Of a stretch of 64,000 nt of DNA, positions 1 to 10,344 are shown in pieces. The translations under genes and the position numbers were made by a program. Every line of letters begins with the position of its first letter. The stretch's first letter is position 1. Under the pieces are notes generated by a model, which was given only the letters and a program-made list of their open reading frames with translations, was not told where the DNA came from and searched no databases. Source of the stretch: Rubellimicrobium sp. (GTDB lineage Bacteria > Pseudomonadota > Alphaproteobacteria > Rhodobacterales > Rhodobacteraceae); contig JACFNP010000010.1 in assembly GCA_019454835.1 (NCBI GenBank), forward strand, positions 1 to 64,000. Direction: 5' to 3'.

Positions 1-888
1 GGCCAGCTTTACGGCATGGGCCTGATCGGCGGCTTCTGCCACCTCTACATCGGGCAGGAGGCCGTGGTGGTCGGCCTCGAGGCGGCTGCCGAGGACGGCG
101 ACAAGCGCATCACATCCTACCGCGACCATGGCCACATGCTCGCCTCGGGGATGGACCCGAAGGGCGTGATGGCCGAACTGACCGGGCGCGAGGGCGGCTA
201 TTCCAAGGGCAAGGGCGGGAGCATGCACATGTTCTCGCGCGAGCGGCATTTCTACGGCGGCCACGGCATCGTCGGCGCGCAGGTGCCGCTGGGCGCCGGG
301 CTGGCGCTGGCCGACAAGATCCAGGGCAACGGCCGCGTCACCTTCACCTATTTCGGCGACGGCGCCGCCAACCAGGGCCAGGTCGCGGAAACCTACAACC
401 TTGCCGAACTGTGGTCGCTGCCGGTGATCTTCGTCATCGAGAACAACAAATATGCCATGGGCACCTCGATGGAGCGCTCGACGAAATCGCAGTCGCTCTA
501 CGGGCGCGGCAAGGCCTACGGGATCGAGGGCGAGGAAGTCGACGGCATGGACATCCTTGCGGTGAAGGCGGCAGGCCAGCGCGCCGTCGCCCATGCCCGC
601 GCGGGCAAGGGGCCGTATATCCTTGAAATGATGACCTATCGGTATCGCGGCCATTCGATGTCGGACCCGGCCAAATACCGCACCCGCGAAGAGGTCGACG
701 AGGTGCGCGCCAAGCGCGACCCGATCGAGCATGTCCGGCAACTGCTGGTCACCGGCAACCACGCCACCGAGGACGATCTCAAGGCCATCGACCGCGAGAT
801 CAAGGAAATCGTGAACGGCGCGGTCGATTTTGCCAAGGCCAGCCCCGAACCCGACCCCGCCGAACTCTGGACCGACATCTACGCATGA
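1..888 (+). CDS. pdhA: Pyruvate dehydrogenase E1 component, alpha subunit (5' truncated)
   Basis: Decarboxylates pyruvate with thiamine diphosphate as one half of the alpha2beta2 E1 of the cytoplasmic pyruvate dehydrogenase complex. The frame is open from base 1 (GQLYGMGLIGGFCHLY), so the start codon lies upstream of the window and the ATG at 16 is internal. Visible family marks are GQEA near the start, the ThDP/Mg-binding GDGAANQG segment followed by the ENNKYAMGT loop, and the phosphorylation-loop-like YRYRGHSMSDP. The TGA stop is at 886-888 and pdhB starts 12 bases later behind a GAGGAA ribosome site, so pdhA-pdhB-pdhC form an operon. Identification is secure; only the N-terminus is missing. 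Confidence 0.97.
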   Translation, partial: GQLYGMGLIGGFCHLYIGQEAVVVGLEAAAEDGDKRITSYRDHGHMLASGMDPKGVMAELTGREGGYSKGKGGSMHMFSRERHFYGGHGIVGAQVPLGAGLALADKIQGNGRVTFTYFGDGAANQGQVAETYNLAELWSLPVIFVIENNKYAMGTSMERSTKSQSLYGRGKAYGIEGEEVDGMDILAVKAAGQRAVAHARAGKGPYILEMMTYRYRGHSMSDPAKYRTREEVDEVRAKRDPIEHVRQLLVTGNHATEDDLKAIDREIKEIVNGAVDFAKASPEPDPAELWTDIYA

Positions 889-900
889 GGAACTGAACGA

Positions 901-2274
<1,374 letters not shown>

Positions 2275-2290
2275 GCAGGGGGACGATACG

Positions 2291-3565
2291 ATGCCCGTGG
2301 AAATCCTCATGCCCGCGCTCTCGCCCACGATGGAAGAGGGCACGCTGGCAAAGTGGCTCAAGAAAGAGGGCGACACCGTGTCGGCGGGCGACGTGATCGC
2401 CGAGATCGAGACCGACAAGGCGACGATGGAATACGAAGCCGTCGATGAAGGCGTGATGGGCCGGATTCTGGTGGCCGAGGGCACCGAGGGCGTGAAGGTG
2501 AACACCCCCATCGCCGTGCTGCTGGGTGACGGTGAAAGCGCGGATGACATCGGCAAGACGGCGGCCCCCCCCGCCGCCGCCCCGGTTGCGGCGGATGCGC
2601 CAAAGGCCCAGGCCGCAGCACCCGCACCCGCCCCCGTGGCCCCGGCTGCCGCTGACGGCGTCCGCATCTTCGCCTCGCCGCTGGCGCGGCGGATCGCCGC
2701 CGACAGGGGGCTGGACCTTGCGCAGATCACCGGCTCGGGTCCGCGCGGGCGGATCGTGAAGGCGGATGTCGAAGGCGCGCAGGCGACCCCGGCGAAACCT
2801 GCCGCGGCACCGGCGCCCGCCGCCATGCCCGCAGGCCCTGCCGCCGATGCGGTCATGCGCATGTACGAAGGCCGCGCGTTCGAGGAAGTCGCCCTTGACG
2901 GGATGCGCCGGGTCATCGCCCAGCGCCTGACCGAGGCCAAGCAGACCATCCCGCATTTCTACCTGCGCCGCGACATCCGCCTCGACGCGCTGCTGGCGCT
3001 GCGCGCCCAGATGAACAAGGCGCTGGAGGCGCGCGGCGTGAAGCTGTCGGTGAACGACTTCATCATCAAGGCCAGCGCGCTGGCGCTGCAACAGGTGCCC
3101 GACGCCAACGCCGTCTGGGCCGGGGACCGCATCCTCAAGCTGAAGCCTTCGGATGTGGCGGTTGCCGTCGCCATCGAGGGCGGGCTGTTCACGCCGGTTC
3201 TCAAGGATGCGGAAACCAAGTCGCTTGCCGCGCTGTCGGCCGAGATGAAAGACCTTGCCACCCGTGCCCGCGCCCGGCGTCTGGCGCCGCAGGAATACCA
3301 GGGCGGGTCGTTCGCGATTTCCAACCTCGGCATGTTCGGCATCGACAATTTCGACGCGGTCATCAACCCGCCGCACGGCGCGATCCTTGCGGTCGGCGCC
3401 GGGGTGAAGAAGCCGGTGGTGAATGACGCGGGCGAAATCGCCGTGGCCACGGTGATGAGCGTGACGCTTTCCGTGGACCACCGCGTCATCGACGGCGCGC
3501 TGGGCGCGGAACTGCTGGGCGCGATCCGCGACCTGCTGGAAAACCCGCTGGCAATGCTGGCCTGA
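2291..3565 (+). CDS. pdhC: Dihydrolipoyllysine-residue acetyltransferase (PDH E2)
   Basis: Core E2 subunit: transfers the acetyl group from lipoyl-Lys43 to CoA. Domain order in 424 residues is lipoyl domain (1-80, ETDKATME), Ala/Pro linker, peripheral subunit-binding domain at about 127-165 ([21 protein letters not shown]), second linker, and the catalytic chloramphenicol-acetyltransferase-like domain from about 195 with the active-site motif DHRVIDG near the C-terminus. Starts 16 bases after pdhB behind a GGGGA site. No lpd (E3) gene follows within the window; the next gene is a small AhpD-like protein, so E3 must be supplied from elsewhere. Confidence 0.97.
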   Translation: MPVEILMPALSPTMEEGTLAKWLKKEGDTVSAGDVIAEIETDKATMEYEAVDEGVMGRILVAEGTEGVKVNTPIAVLLGDGESADDIGKTAAPPAAAPVAADAPKAQAAAPAPAPVAPAAADGVRIFASPLARRIAADRGLDLAQITGSGPRGRIVKADVEGAQATPAKPAAAPAPAAMPAGPAADAVMRMYEGRAFEEVALDGMRRVIAQRLTEAKQTIPHFYLRRDIRLDALLALRAQMNKALEARGVKLSVNDFIIKASALALQQVPDANAVWAGDRILKLKPSDVAVAVAIEGGLFTPVLKDAETKSLAALSAEMKDLATRARARRLAPQEYQGGSFAISNLGMFGIDNFDAVINPPHGAILAVGAGVKKPVVNDAGEIAVATVMSVTLSVDHRVIDGALGAELLGAIRDLLENPLAMLA

Positions 3566-3573
3566 ACCGCTGC

Positions 3574-3655
3574 CGTCATTGCGAGGCGAAGCCGAAGCAA
3601 CCTCGACGCACCGCGCACAACGTCGGGGTTGCTTCGGCTTTGCCTCGCAATGACG
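3574..3655. repeat. GTCATTGCGAG palindromic repeat, single copy
   Basis: Imperfect inverted repeat beginning CGTCATTGCGAGG and ending CCTCGCAATGACG, eight bases after the pdhC stop. Its arms include the complementary AAGCAACCTCGA / TCGGGGTTGCTT pair. It separates the pdh operon from the promoter of the next gene and could act as a transcript-end hairpin, although it has no T-tract. Confidence 0.9.
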
Positions 3656-3680
3656 CCCCCCCCGCGACAAGGGGGCGCGG

Positions 3681-3709
3681 TTGTCTTTCGCTGCGGCGCA
3701 ACATATCCG
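3681..3709 (+). promoter_or_regulatory. Candidate sigma70-type promoter of the AhpD-like gene
   Basis: TTGTCT, 17 bases, TATCCG. The predicted transcript start lies about 32 bases before the ATG at 3748. The spacing and the TTG/TA cores match other candidate promoters in this window. Not tested. Confidence 0.4.
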
Positions 3710-3747
3710 GTTCCTGTAATGAATTACCTTCAGGACCGGAGATTCCC

Positions 3748-4086
3748 ATGGACTGGAAAGCCACCCTCGCCGAGACCACGCAGCAGATCATGGCCTGGCG
3801 CCGCGCCGAACCCGACACCGCTGCCGGGTTCACCGCGCTGTCGGGCGCGGCGATGAAGGACGGTGCGGTCAGCGCGCTGAACAAGGAGCTGGTCTGCATC
3901 GGCATCGGCATCACCCAGCGCTGCCTCGACTGCATCGGCTATCACGTCAAGGCCGCGATCCGGCTGGGTGCGACGCGCGAGCAGATCGCGGAAATCGCGG
4001 GCGTCTCAACCTACATGGGCGGCGGGCCTGCGCATATGTATGCGGTGCGCGCGCTCGAGGCGTTCGACCAGATGGCGGCGAAATAG
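3748..4086 (+). CDS. Carboxymuconolactone decarboxylase/AhpD-family protein
   Basis: A 112-residue all-helical protein of the AhpD-like fold. The redox and proton-relay motif CxxCxxxH is intact (Cys59, Cys62, His66), followed by the family's helix KAAIRLGATREQIAEIAGVSTYMGGGPA. Such proteins are peroxidase or thiol-disulphide exchange partners, and in R. capsulatus-type genomes they are often near lipoamide-using complexes. Position just after pdhABC suggests a possible link to lipoyl redox state, but that is inference. The ATG at 3748 follows a CGGAG site; a longer open frame upstream runs through the repeat and is not credible as coding. Confidence 0.88.
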   Translation: MDWKATLAETTQQIMAWRRAEPDTAAGFTALSGAAMKDGAVSALNKELVCIGIGITQRCLDCIGYHVKAAIRLGATREQIAEIAGVSTYMGGGPAHMYAVRALEAFDQMAAK

Positions 4087-4108
4087 CCCGCCCCTCAGCC
4101 CTTAAGCC

Positions 4109-4918
4109 TCACCCCTCGGGCAGCATCTGGTCCATGCTCTGCGACGGATGCGGACAGTCCACCCGCCCGACGATCCGGGCGGGCACCCCGGCCACGGTCG
4201 TGCGCGGCGGCACGTCGGCCAGCACGACCGAACCGGCGGCGATCTTGGAATTGTCGCCGACGCGGATGTTGCCCAGCACGATCGCGCCCGCGCCGATCAT
4301 CACGCCGTTGCCGATCTTGGGGTGGCGGTCGCCGTCCTCCTTGCCGGTGCCGCCCAGCGTCACCGAATGGAGCATCGACACATCGTCACCGACCACCGCC
4401 GTTTCGCCGATCACGACGGAATGGGCATGGTCGATCATGATGCCGCGCCCGATGCGCGCGCAGGGGTGGATATCGACGCCGAACACTTCGGAGGTGCGCA
4501 TCTGGATGAAGCTCGCCAGGTCGCGCCGCCCCTGGGTGCACAGCCAGTGCGCGAGGCGATAGGTCTGCACCGCCTGAAAGCCCTTGTAGAACAGCAGCGG
4601 CTGCAGATAGCGATGCGTGGCCGGGTCGCGGTCGTAGATCGCGGTGACATCGGCGCGGGCGGCGGCGGCGATGGCGGGGTCGGCGGCCATGGCCTCGTCG
4701 GCGATCTCGCGCAGGATCTGCTCGCTCATCTCGGGCGAGGCGAGCTTGGTGGCGATCCGCGAGGCCAGCGCACATTCAAACGTGTCGTGGTGCAGCACGC
4801 CGGAATGGATCAGCCCGCCCATCAGCGGTTCATCGGCAACGGCCTGCTCGGCCTCGGCGCGGATGCGGCTCCAGACCGGGTCACAGGTTGCAATGTGGCG
4901 TTGGCGGGCGATGGTCAT
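4109..4918 (-). CDS. cysE: Serine O-acetyltransferase
   Basis: Acetylates L-serine with acetyl-CoA to O-acetylserine, the carbon skeleton for cysteine synthesis. The 269-residue protein has the helical N-terminal SATase domain (about 10-150, with DPVWSRIRAEA and LPLLFYKGFQAVQTYR-like segments) and a left-handed beta-helix of hexapeptide repeats (HPCARIGRGIMIDHAHSVVIGE, GNGVMIGAGAIVLGNI). Catalytic His and Asp lie in the DHAHS segment and the GGTGKEDGDRHPKIG loop is present. The ATG at 4918 fits the family start; the frame stays open to 5140 because it runs into the second frame of the preceding small gene. cysE lies directly downstream of the GTA block in the same direction. Confidence 0.96.
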   Translation of the reverse strand: MTIARQRHIATCDPVWSRIRAEAEQAVADEPLMGGLIHSGVLHHDTFECALASRIATKLASPEMSEQILREIADEAMAADPAIAAAARADVTAIYDRDPATHRYLQPLLFYKGFQAVQTYRLAHWLCTQGRRDLASFIQMRTSEVFGVDIHPCARIGRGIMIDHAHSVVIGETAVVGDDVSMLHSVTLGGTGKEDGDRHPKIGNGVMIGAGAIVLGNIRVGDNSKIAAGSVVLADVPPRTTVAGVPARIVGRVDCPHPSQSMDQMLPEG

Positions 4919-5222
4919 GGGCGGTCTCCTGCAATGTGCCCAAGGTAGTGCAGGCGGTGCGTCCATTCCAGAGCGGGTTGCACGCCAGCAGCCCAGCGCC
5001 TGCAACACCGCCATGAGCGCCGCGCAATGGGCCGGGTCGCCGCGCGGCGGCAAGCGTGCCGTCGCCCCAGCGCCGATGCGCGCGGCCGGTGGCCTTGCGG
5101 TATTTATCGGCGGCATGCGCCCGGTCCAGCCAGCGGACAAGCGCGGCGTGACGCGCGGCCTCGGGCATCAGCACCGCCACGCGCGCGGCCAGCACCAGAT
5201 CGTGCCACAGCAGCGCCCGCAT
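4881..5222 (-). CDS. Small conserved Rhodobacterales protein (DUF7742-like), probably frameshifted
   Basis: Starts at 5222 in a TGATG overlap with the stop of GTA g15. The N-terminal ~60 residues (MRALLWHDLVLAARVAV, RAHAADKYRKATGRAHRRWGDGTL) resemble short proteins I associate with this position in Rhodobacterales. After GDGTLAAA near 5045 the expected ending (GDPAHCAALMAVLQAL) lies in a different frame, the frame that continues into cysE, while the initial frame runs through unrelated sequence to a stop at 4881 inside cysE. This suggests a one-base indel or a sequencing error. Function unknown; family name from memory, moderate certainty. Confidence 0.5.
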   Translation of the reverse strand: MRALLWHDLVLAARVAVLMPEAARHAALVRWLDRAHAADKYRKATGRAHRRWGDGTLAAARRPGPLRGAHGGVAGAGLLACNPLWNGRTACTTLGTLQETAHDHRPPTPHCNL

Positions 5223-8200
5223 CAGGCCAGCACAAGGGACGCCGACGGCCCCGGCCCCCAACTTGCCGACACCTGCGCGACCTGCACCACCCGCGCGCCC
5301 GCACCATCGGCGGCCTGCATGGCGGCGGTATAAAGAAAGGCCGGGCCGGTCAGCACCACCTCGCGCCGGATGATGCCGTCTACCGTGACGCGCAGCAGAT
5401 ATTCCTCACGCGCCTCGCCCAGCGGCACGTCGAGACCCTGCCACAGGTCGCCGTCGATACGGCTGCGGCGAATCCAGGTGACCAGCATGTCGCCACCCGC
5501 AGGCGCGGCGCGCAGATGCGCGGGGGGCCAGGGGCGCAGGCCCGCGCCCGCAAAGGCGATCTCGCGGGCGCGCCAGGTCGGGTCGTCGAAGGGTCGCGCC
5601 GCAGGCCCCCAGGCATAGCGCCGCGCCACGCCCAGCAACCCGCGCGGCAGCGCCAGTTCCTGCACAGCGCCGTCGAGCAGCACGAAGCGCGACCCGGCGG
5701 GCCAGTCTTCAGGCATCACCCCGTCGCTGCCCGCCTGCCCGCGCAGGCGGTGGCGCAAGGCCCAGGTGTCGGGGGCGACCAGTTCGGCATCGCGGAACTG
5801 GAACAGCTCCCACCTGTCGGGGCTGCCGTCCCCGATGGCGGCGAGATTGGCGCCCGACAGCAGCGCGCCGGTATCGACCGAAGCCGGCGCCCCCTGCGCA
5901 AGCTGCACCAGCAGCGCCGGGCCGCGATCCGGGCGGCCGGGGCGAGCGGCGAAAAGCGGCGTCGCGGTCACGCCCGCCGTGGCGGTGCGCGGGAACATCA
6001 GTTCGGGCGCCAGCCCCGCACCGCTGCCCGACCACAGCGCCACGGCGCCCGGCCAGGGCCGCGCCACCATCGCCACATGCGGCGTGTGGTCGGCCTGCGC
6101 GCCGGGCAGAAGCGGCAGGTCCATGAAAAGCGCCTCGACCGGAATCGCGGTGGCGGGCGGCGTCACCGGCAGGCTGTCGGTGTCGTGGTCGAGCGGGCGG
6201 TAGCTTTCGGCCTCGATCCGCACCGCCTCGACCCGGCGCGCCAGCCCGTCCTCGGCGCGGTCGATGCGCCACAGCGCCGGACTGCCCGCAAGCCGCACCA
6301 CGTCGCCGGGACCAAGAGCCATGCGCGAGGGCGGCAGGATGAAGGTCGCCGCATCGCGTGCGACGCGCGATTCGACCAGCCAGCGCGCGGTGATCTGCCG
6401 CGCCTCGTTGCGGGTCAGCAGCAGCGGGATTTCGTGCACGGCGATGGTGGTCGTGCCCGCGTCGGCCAGCACGGATTCGGCGCTGGCGACGGCATAGGCG
6501 CCTTCGGCCTCGACATGCAGCAGGCGGACGCGCCCGGCAAGCTCCGGCTCGGCCTCGCGGACCAGCAGCGGCGCGCCCCCGGCGCCCGGATCGTGGACCA
6601 GTGCGCCGGGGTCGATTTCGGCGGCCACCCGGCCTGAACGGTTGAAAAACCGCAGCATCCCGTCGCGTTCCACCGCGTCAAAGCCGCAGGCCAGCATCAG
6701 CGGTTGCAGCATCGCCCGCGCGGTGTCGGTATCATCGACCTGATAGCCGCGCAGCACCCCGTGCAGCGCGTCGGTATCCACCGCCGTGACGCCCGCGCCC
6801 GCGCAGATCTCGCGCACCACCGAGGCCAGGGTGCGCAGGCTGGCGCGCCCGTTCAGCCAGTGGCCATGCGCGTAATTGGCGGCATCGCCCCAGATGTCGC
6901 CGCGCGCCGGAAAGGCCGGAAAGGGCCGCGCGTCCCAGGCCCAGACATGGGCGCGGGTCATGTCGACCATCCGCCCGCCGTAGGCGTCGGACCACGGGTT
7001 GCCGGCCGGATCGGCGAAATGGCGATGGATGGCGCGGATATGTTGCAGCGGCATCAGGTCGTCGCGGCGGCCGTCGGAAAAGGCGGGCAGCGCGGATTCC
7101 GAGGATTTGGGATCGAGGAACCTGTTGGGTTCGTTCGTGCCCTTGTCGATGGCGGCGCAGCCCGTTTCCGTAAACCAGATCGGCCGCGAACGCGGTGCCC
7201 AGCCGGTGGGCAGGGCGGCGCGCACACCGCCGACGCGGTTGTGGTGGGGGTTCTCCCACCAGCCTTTGAGGTCCTTCAGTCGCCACAGCCAGGGTTCGCC
7301 CTGATCGTCGGTGATCGGCGTGCGGCGCTGGGCTTCGCGGGCCTCGTCCGAGGCATAATACCAGTCGAAATACTCGCCGCCCGCGACATTGGCGGTCAGG
7401 TAGTCGAGATCGTGAATATCGCCTGCAGCGGCATCGAGATGATCGTCGCCGTCGCGCCAGTCGGACAAAGGCAGGTAATTGTCGATCCCGATGGCGTCGA
7501 TGGCGGGATGCGACCACAGCGCGTCAAGGTGAAAGATGCGGTCCCCGGTGCCCGGCGGGGTGTGGCCTGCGTATTCGCTCCAGTCGGCGGCGTAGGTCAG
7601 TTTCGCGCCGGGCAGGATCGCGCGCACATCGGCCGCCAGCGCGCACAGCGCATCGACGCCCGGATAGCCTGCGTCATCGCGAATCCCCGTCACGCCGCGC
7701 AGTTCCGAGGCGATGCAGAACGCATCGACCCCGCCCGCCAGCGCGCAAAGGTGTGCGTAATGCAGGATCATGCGCCGCAGCGACCATTCCGCCGGGCCGT
7801 GATAGGTGACATCGCGGCCCGACGGCGTGAAATCGCCCGGCTGTGCGGTGCCGAAGAAGGCGGCGACCTCGGCAGTTGCGGCGCCGGTGCCGTCGGTCGT
7901 GCCGGGGCGGCCGGGGGCGATGGCGGTGGTGATGCGGCCCCGCCACGGCAGGCGCGGTTGGTCGGGGGCGTCGCTCCACGGATCGGGGCGGGCGTTGCCG
8001 GGTAGCTGGTCCATGAGCAGGAACGGATAGAACATCACCTTCAGCCCGCGCGATGTCAGCTCGCGGATCGCCTCGATCACCGAGGCGTCGGACGGCGTGC
8101 CGCCATAGACCGCGCGGCCCGAGTCCTGCGCCACCACCCCGGCCTGTGCCCGCCCGGTGCCGGAAACCCGCCACGGCTGCGCCTCGGGTTCGGCGCCGGT

Positions 8201-9118
8201 GACGAACCCGGCCCGAGGCCGAACGGTGCAATGCCCGGCGCGCAGGTCGTCGCCGAACCACGACACCACCAGCGAGACCGCGCCACATTCCGGCAGCTCG
8301 CCCTGCAGTGTGTCGAGCGACACCACGAGATCGGCCTTGCCCTGCACGGTATGGACGTTCAGCGGTTCGGCCCCCGCGAACCCGTCCGGGCGAAACACCG
8401 GCGTCGTGGCCAGCGCATAGTCGCCAGAGCCGGGGATCAGCGCCACGGCCCGCACCAGCCGGGCGATGTCCTCGGCCTGCGCGTCGTCGCGTTTCGGGGC
8501 CGGGCGGAACACCTCGAACGACAGTTGCGGCACGCGGTTGCCGAACCGGCCCAGATCAAGCGCTTCGATCACCACATAGGCGGTGCCGCGATATGCGGGG
8601 ACGTTGCCCGCGCCCAGTGCGGCCTCGATCAGCGGGTCTGGCATCTGGTCCGCCGTGCCGCGATGCACGGTCAGCGCCAGCGTGTCGCGGGCGATTTCCA
8701 CGCCGTCGGCCCATATGCGCCCGACATGGGAGATTTCACCGGCACAAAGCGCAATGGCGAGGCTTACGTCATAGGCATATTCCCTTACCTGCGGGCGCCG
8801 CGCCGCGCCCTTGCCGCCACCGCCGCTGACGGTGACGCTTTCCCGGAACGGACCGGCCCAGATCACCTGTCCGCCGACCCGCGCCGCACCCCAGATGCGC
8901 GTCATCGGCCGCCCCTCGCCCGAGGCGGGCAGGCGGAAACGGTCGATGCGCCCGGTTTCCACCGGCGCCGAGCCGCGCCCCAGCAGCCGCGCGTCGATCG
9001 AACGGCCCACGGCGGCCCCCACGGCCCGCCCGATGACCGCCGTTGACAGCCCGAGCACCGAGCCGCCGATGGCCCCGCCCGCCGCAAGGCCCGCCGCCGA
9101 TAACAGTATGGTGGCCAT
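5222..9118 (-). CDS. GTA g15: baseplate multidomain 'megatron' tail protein
   Basis: At 1298 residues it is the largest GTA protein and forms the tail-tip/baseplate that meets the recipient surface. It opens with a Gly/Ala-rich hydrophobic stretch (ILLSAAGLAAGGAIGGSVLG), followed by a glycoside-hydrolase TIM-barrel-like region at about residues 430-760 (IASELRGVTGIRDD, DAIGIDNYLPLSDW, WFTETGCAAIDKGTNEPN) and phage-tail domains towards the C-terminus. Length matches R. capsulatus GTA g15. The start is three bases after the g14 stop. The C-terminal part is rich in Ala/Pro/Trp and would carry host specificity. No internal stops or frameshifts were seen. Confidence 0.95.
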   Translation of the reverse strand: MATILLSAAGLAAGGAIGGSVLGLSTAVIGRAVGAAVGRSIDARLLGRGSAPVETGRIDRFRLPASGEGRPMTRIWGAARVGGQVIWAGPFRESVTVSGGGGKGAARRPQVREYAYDVSLAIALCAGEISHVGRIWADGVEIARDTLALTVHRGTADQMPDPLIEAALGAGNVPAYRGTAYVVIEALDLGRFGNRVPQLSFEVFRPAPKRDDAQAEDIARLVRAVALIPGSGDYALATTPVFRPDGFAGAEPLNVHTVQGKADLVVSLDTLQGELPECGAVSLVVSWFGDDLRAGHCTVRPRAGFVTGAEPEAQPWRVSGTGRAQAGVVAQDSGRAVYGGTPSDASVIEAIRELTSRGLKVMFYPFLLMDQLPGNARPDPWSDAPDQPRLPWRGRITTAIAPGRPGTTDGTGAATAEVAAFFGTAQPGDFTPSGRDVTYHGPAEWSLRRMILHYAHLCALAGGVDAFCIASELRGVTGIRDDAGYPGVDALCALAADVRAILPGAKLTYAADWSEYAGHTPPGTGDRIFHLDALWSHPAIDAIGIDNYLPLSDWRDGDDHLDAAAGDIHDLDYLTANVAGGEYFDWYYASDEAREAQRRTPITDDQGEPWLWRLKDLKGWWENPHHNRVGGVRAALPTGWAPRSRPIWFTETGCAAIDKGTNEPNRFLDPKSSESALPAFSDGRRDDLMPLQHIRAIHRHFADPAGNPWSDAYGGRMVDMTRAHVWAWDARPFPAFPARGDIWGDAANYAHGHWLNGRASLRTLASVVREICAGAGVTAVDTDALHGVLRGYQVDDTDTARAMLQPLMLACGFDAVERDGMLRFFNRSGRVAAEIDPGALVHDPGAGGAPLLVREAEPELAGRVRLLHVEAEGAYAVASAESVLADAGTTTIAVHEIPLLLTRNEARQITARWLVESRVARDAATFILPPSRMALGPGDVVRLAGSPALWRIDRAEDGLARRVEAVRIEAESYRPLDHDTDSLPVTPPATAIPVEALFMDLPLLPGAQADHTPHVAMVARPWPGAVALWSGSGAGLAPELMFPRTATAGVTATPLFAARPGRPDRGPALLVQLAQGAPASVDTGALLSGANLAAIGDGSPDRWELFQFRDAELVAPDTWALRHRLRGQAGSDGVMPEDWPAGSRFVLLDGAVQELALPRGLLGVARRYAWGPAARPFDDPTWRAREIAFAGAGLRPWPPAHLRAAPAGGDMLVTWIRRSRIDGDLWQGLDVPLGEAREEYLLRVTVDGIIRREVVLTGPAFLYTAAMQAADGAGARVVQVAQVSASWGPGPSASLVLA

Positions 9119-9121
9119 GGG

Positions 9122-9529
9122 TTACTCCTTGATGAACAGGACCGGGAAAAAGCCGAACCGCGCCACGACGCGCCGCGCCCAGGGGCCGGAAAGCCGGGTC
9201 TCGACCACGCCGTGCCCGCGCCAGGCGTGGATGAAGGTCGCCGGTCCGCTGGCGATCCCCAGATGCCGCGCGGGCGCTCCCGGCTGCACCCGAAACAGCA
9301 GGATGTCGCCCGGCTGTCCCGTGCCCGGCGCCAGATGCCGCGCCAGCGCGGGCCAGGGGTCACCCTCGCCCGGCCCGTAGGGCGGCACCGGCGCGGGTTC
9401 CGCGCCCAGACAGTCGCGCCACAGCCCCCGGACCAGCCCCAGGCAATCCGCGCCCGCCCCCCGGCACGACGCCCGATGCACGAAGGGCGTGCCCAGCCAG
9501 CGCCGCGCCGCCGCGACCGGATCGGTCAT
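9122..9529 (-). CDS. GTA g14: NlpC/P60-type peptidase
   Basis: 135-residue cell-wall peptidase carried on the GTA tail, thought to help cross the recipient's peptidoglycan. The N-terminus MTDPVAAARRWLGTPF is typical of this family; catalytic Cys29 sits in GADCLGLVRGLW and the catalytic His in ARHLGIASG. ATGA overlap with the g13 stop (9526-9529) fixes the start. Confidence 0.94.
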   Translation of the reverse strand: MTDPVAAARRWLGTPFVHRASCRGAGADCLGLVRGLWRDCLGAEPAPVPPYGPGEGDPWPALARHLAPGTGQPGDILLFRVQPGAPARHLGIASGPATFIHAWRGHGVVETRLSGPWARRVVARFGFFPVLFIKE

Positions 9530-10344
9530 TCGCGCGGCCCGACCAGCAGCCAGTTGTCGCCGGGCAGATGCGGGAAGCCCTGAAAGTTCAGCATGTTGTC
9601 GAACTTTGCCCGGCAGGTTTCCGCCCGCCGGTCGCATCCCGCGACCAGCCGCAGCCGGTCCCCTGCCGCCAGCGGCGCCCGCAGCGGCGCCCAGAGCAGC
9701 ACCGCGCGCATCGCGCCCCGCAGGCGGTCCTCCTTGATGATGCCGACCAGCCCGCGCGCCGCGCCCGTCAGCACCTCGAGCCGCCCGTGCGCAAACCAGC
9801 CGTCGGCATGATCGCCCGGAACCGCGAAGCGGAAACGCTGGCCGTCCCCCGCCTCGGGCAGCGTGATCTCGGCGGAAAACCCGGCCCGCGCCACGTCGAA
9901 CCCGCAGGCGGCATCGCCCAGCACCGCCGGACAGCTCCGCTCGAAACTGCGCCCGCGCGGCTGGTTCAGCCGTTCGGTCAGGCCGCGCAACTCGGCGTGA
10001 AAGGCGCCCTCGCCACGGCGGATTTCGCCCAGCGTGCCGCGAAACCGCAGGTGGCGCCGCGCGACATCGCGCCAGTCCACGACCCAGAGCCGCACCCCGG
10101 CGCCGTCGTAGCGGCCCGCCTCGATATCGGCCTCGCTGATCGCCGCGCCCGAAAGCGCGCCCAGCACCTCGGAATTGTCGATGGCCAGCCCGCTTGTCGC
10201 CACCACCGCCCGCGCGGTCAGGCCGGAATCGGGCGCGAAGGTGATCCCCTCGAACGACAGCGCCCGGTCGTGGTCGGTAAAGCCCAGGGTCACGCCGTCG
10301 CGTCGCGTCACCGCCCAGGCGCGGGCCTGCGTGGTCGCGTTCAC
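9526..10344 (-). CDS. GTA g13: hub/baseplate protein (DUF2163 family)
   Basis: 272-residue tail hub protein. The N-terminus TTQARAWAVTRRDGVTLGFTDHD is the hallmark of the DUF2163 family of GTA and siphovirus tails, and a Cys-containing segment (CPAVLGDAACGFDVARAG, with later RRAETCRAKFDN) fits the Fe-S cluster reported for the GTA hub region. It overlaps g12 by four bases (10341-10344) and g14 by four. The family assignment is firm; the metal-binding role is from knowledge of GTA structures. Confidence 0.93.
   Translation of the reverse strand: MNATTQARAWAVTRRDGVTLGFTDHDRALSFEGITFAPDSGLTARAVVATSGLAIDNSEVLGALSGAAISEADIEAGRYDGAGVRLWVVDWRDVARRHLRFRGTLGEIRRGEGAFHAELRGLTERLNQPRGRSFERSCPAVLGDAACGFDVARAGFSAEITLPEAGDGQRFRFAVPGDHADGWFAHGRLEVLTGAARGLVGIIKEDRLRGAMRAVLLWAPLRAPLAAGDRLRLVAGCDRRAETCRAKFDNMLNFQGFPHLPGDNWLLVGPRE

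Noticed and set aside
5027-8005. Plus-strand open frames opposite GTA g15
   Set aside because: Antisense shadows with Arg/Gly/Pro-rich, motif-free translations; g15 on the minus strand accounts for the region.
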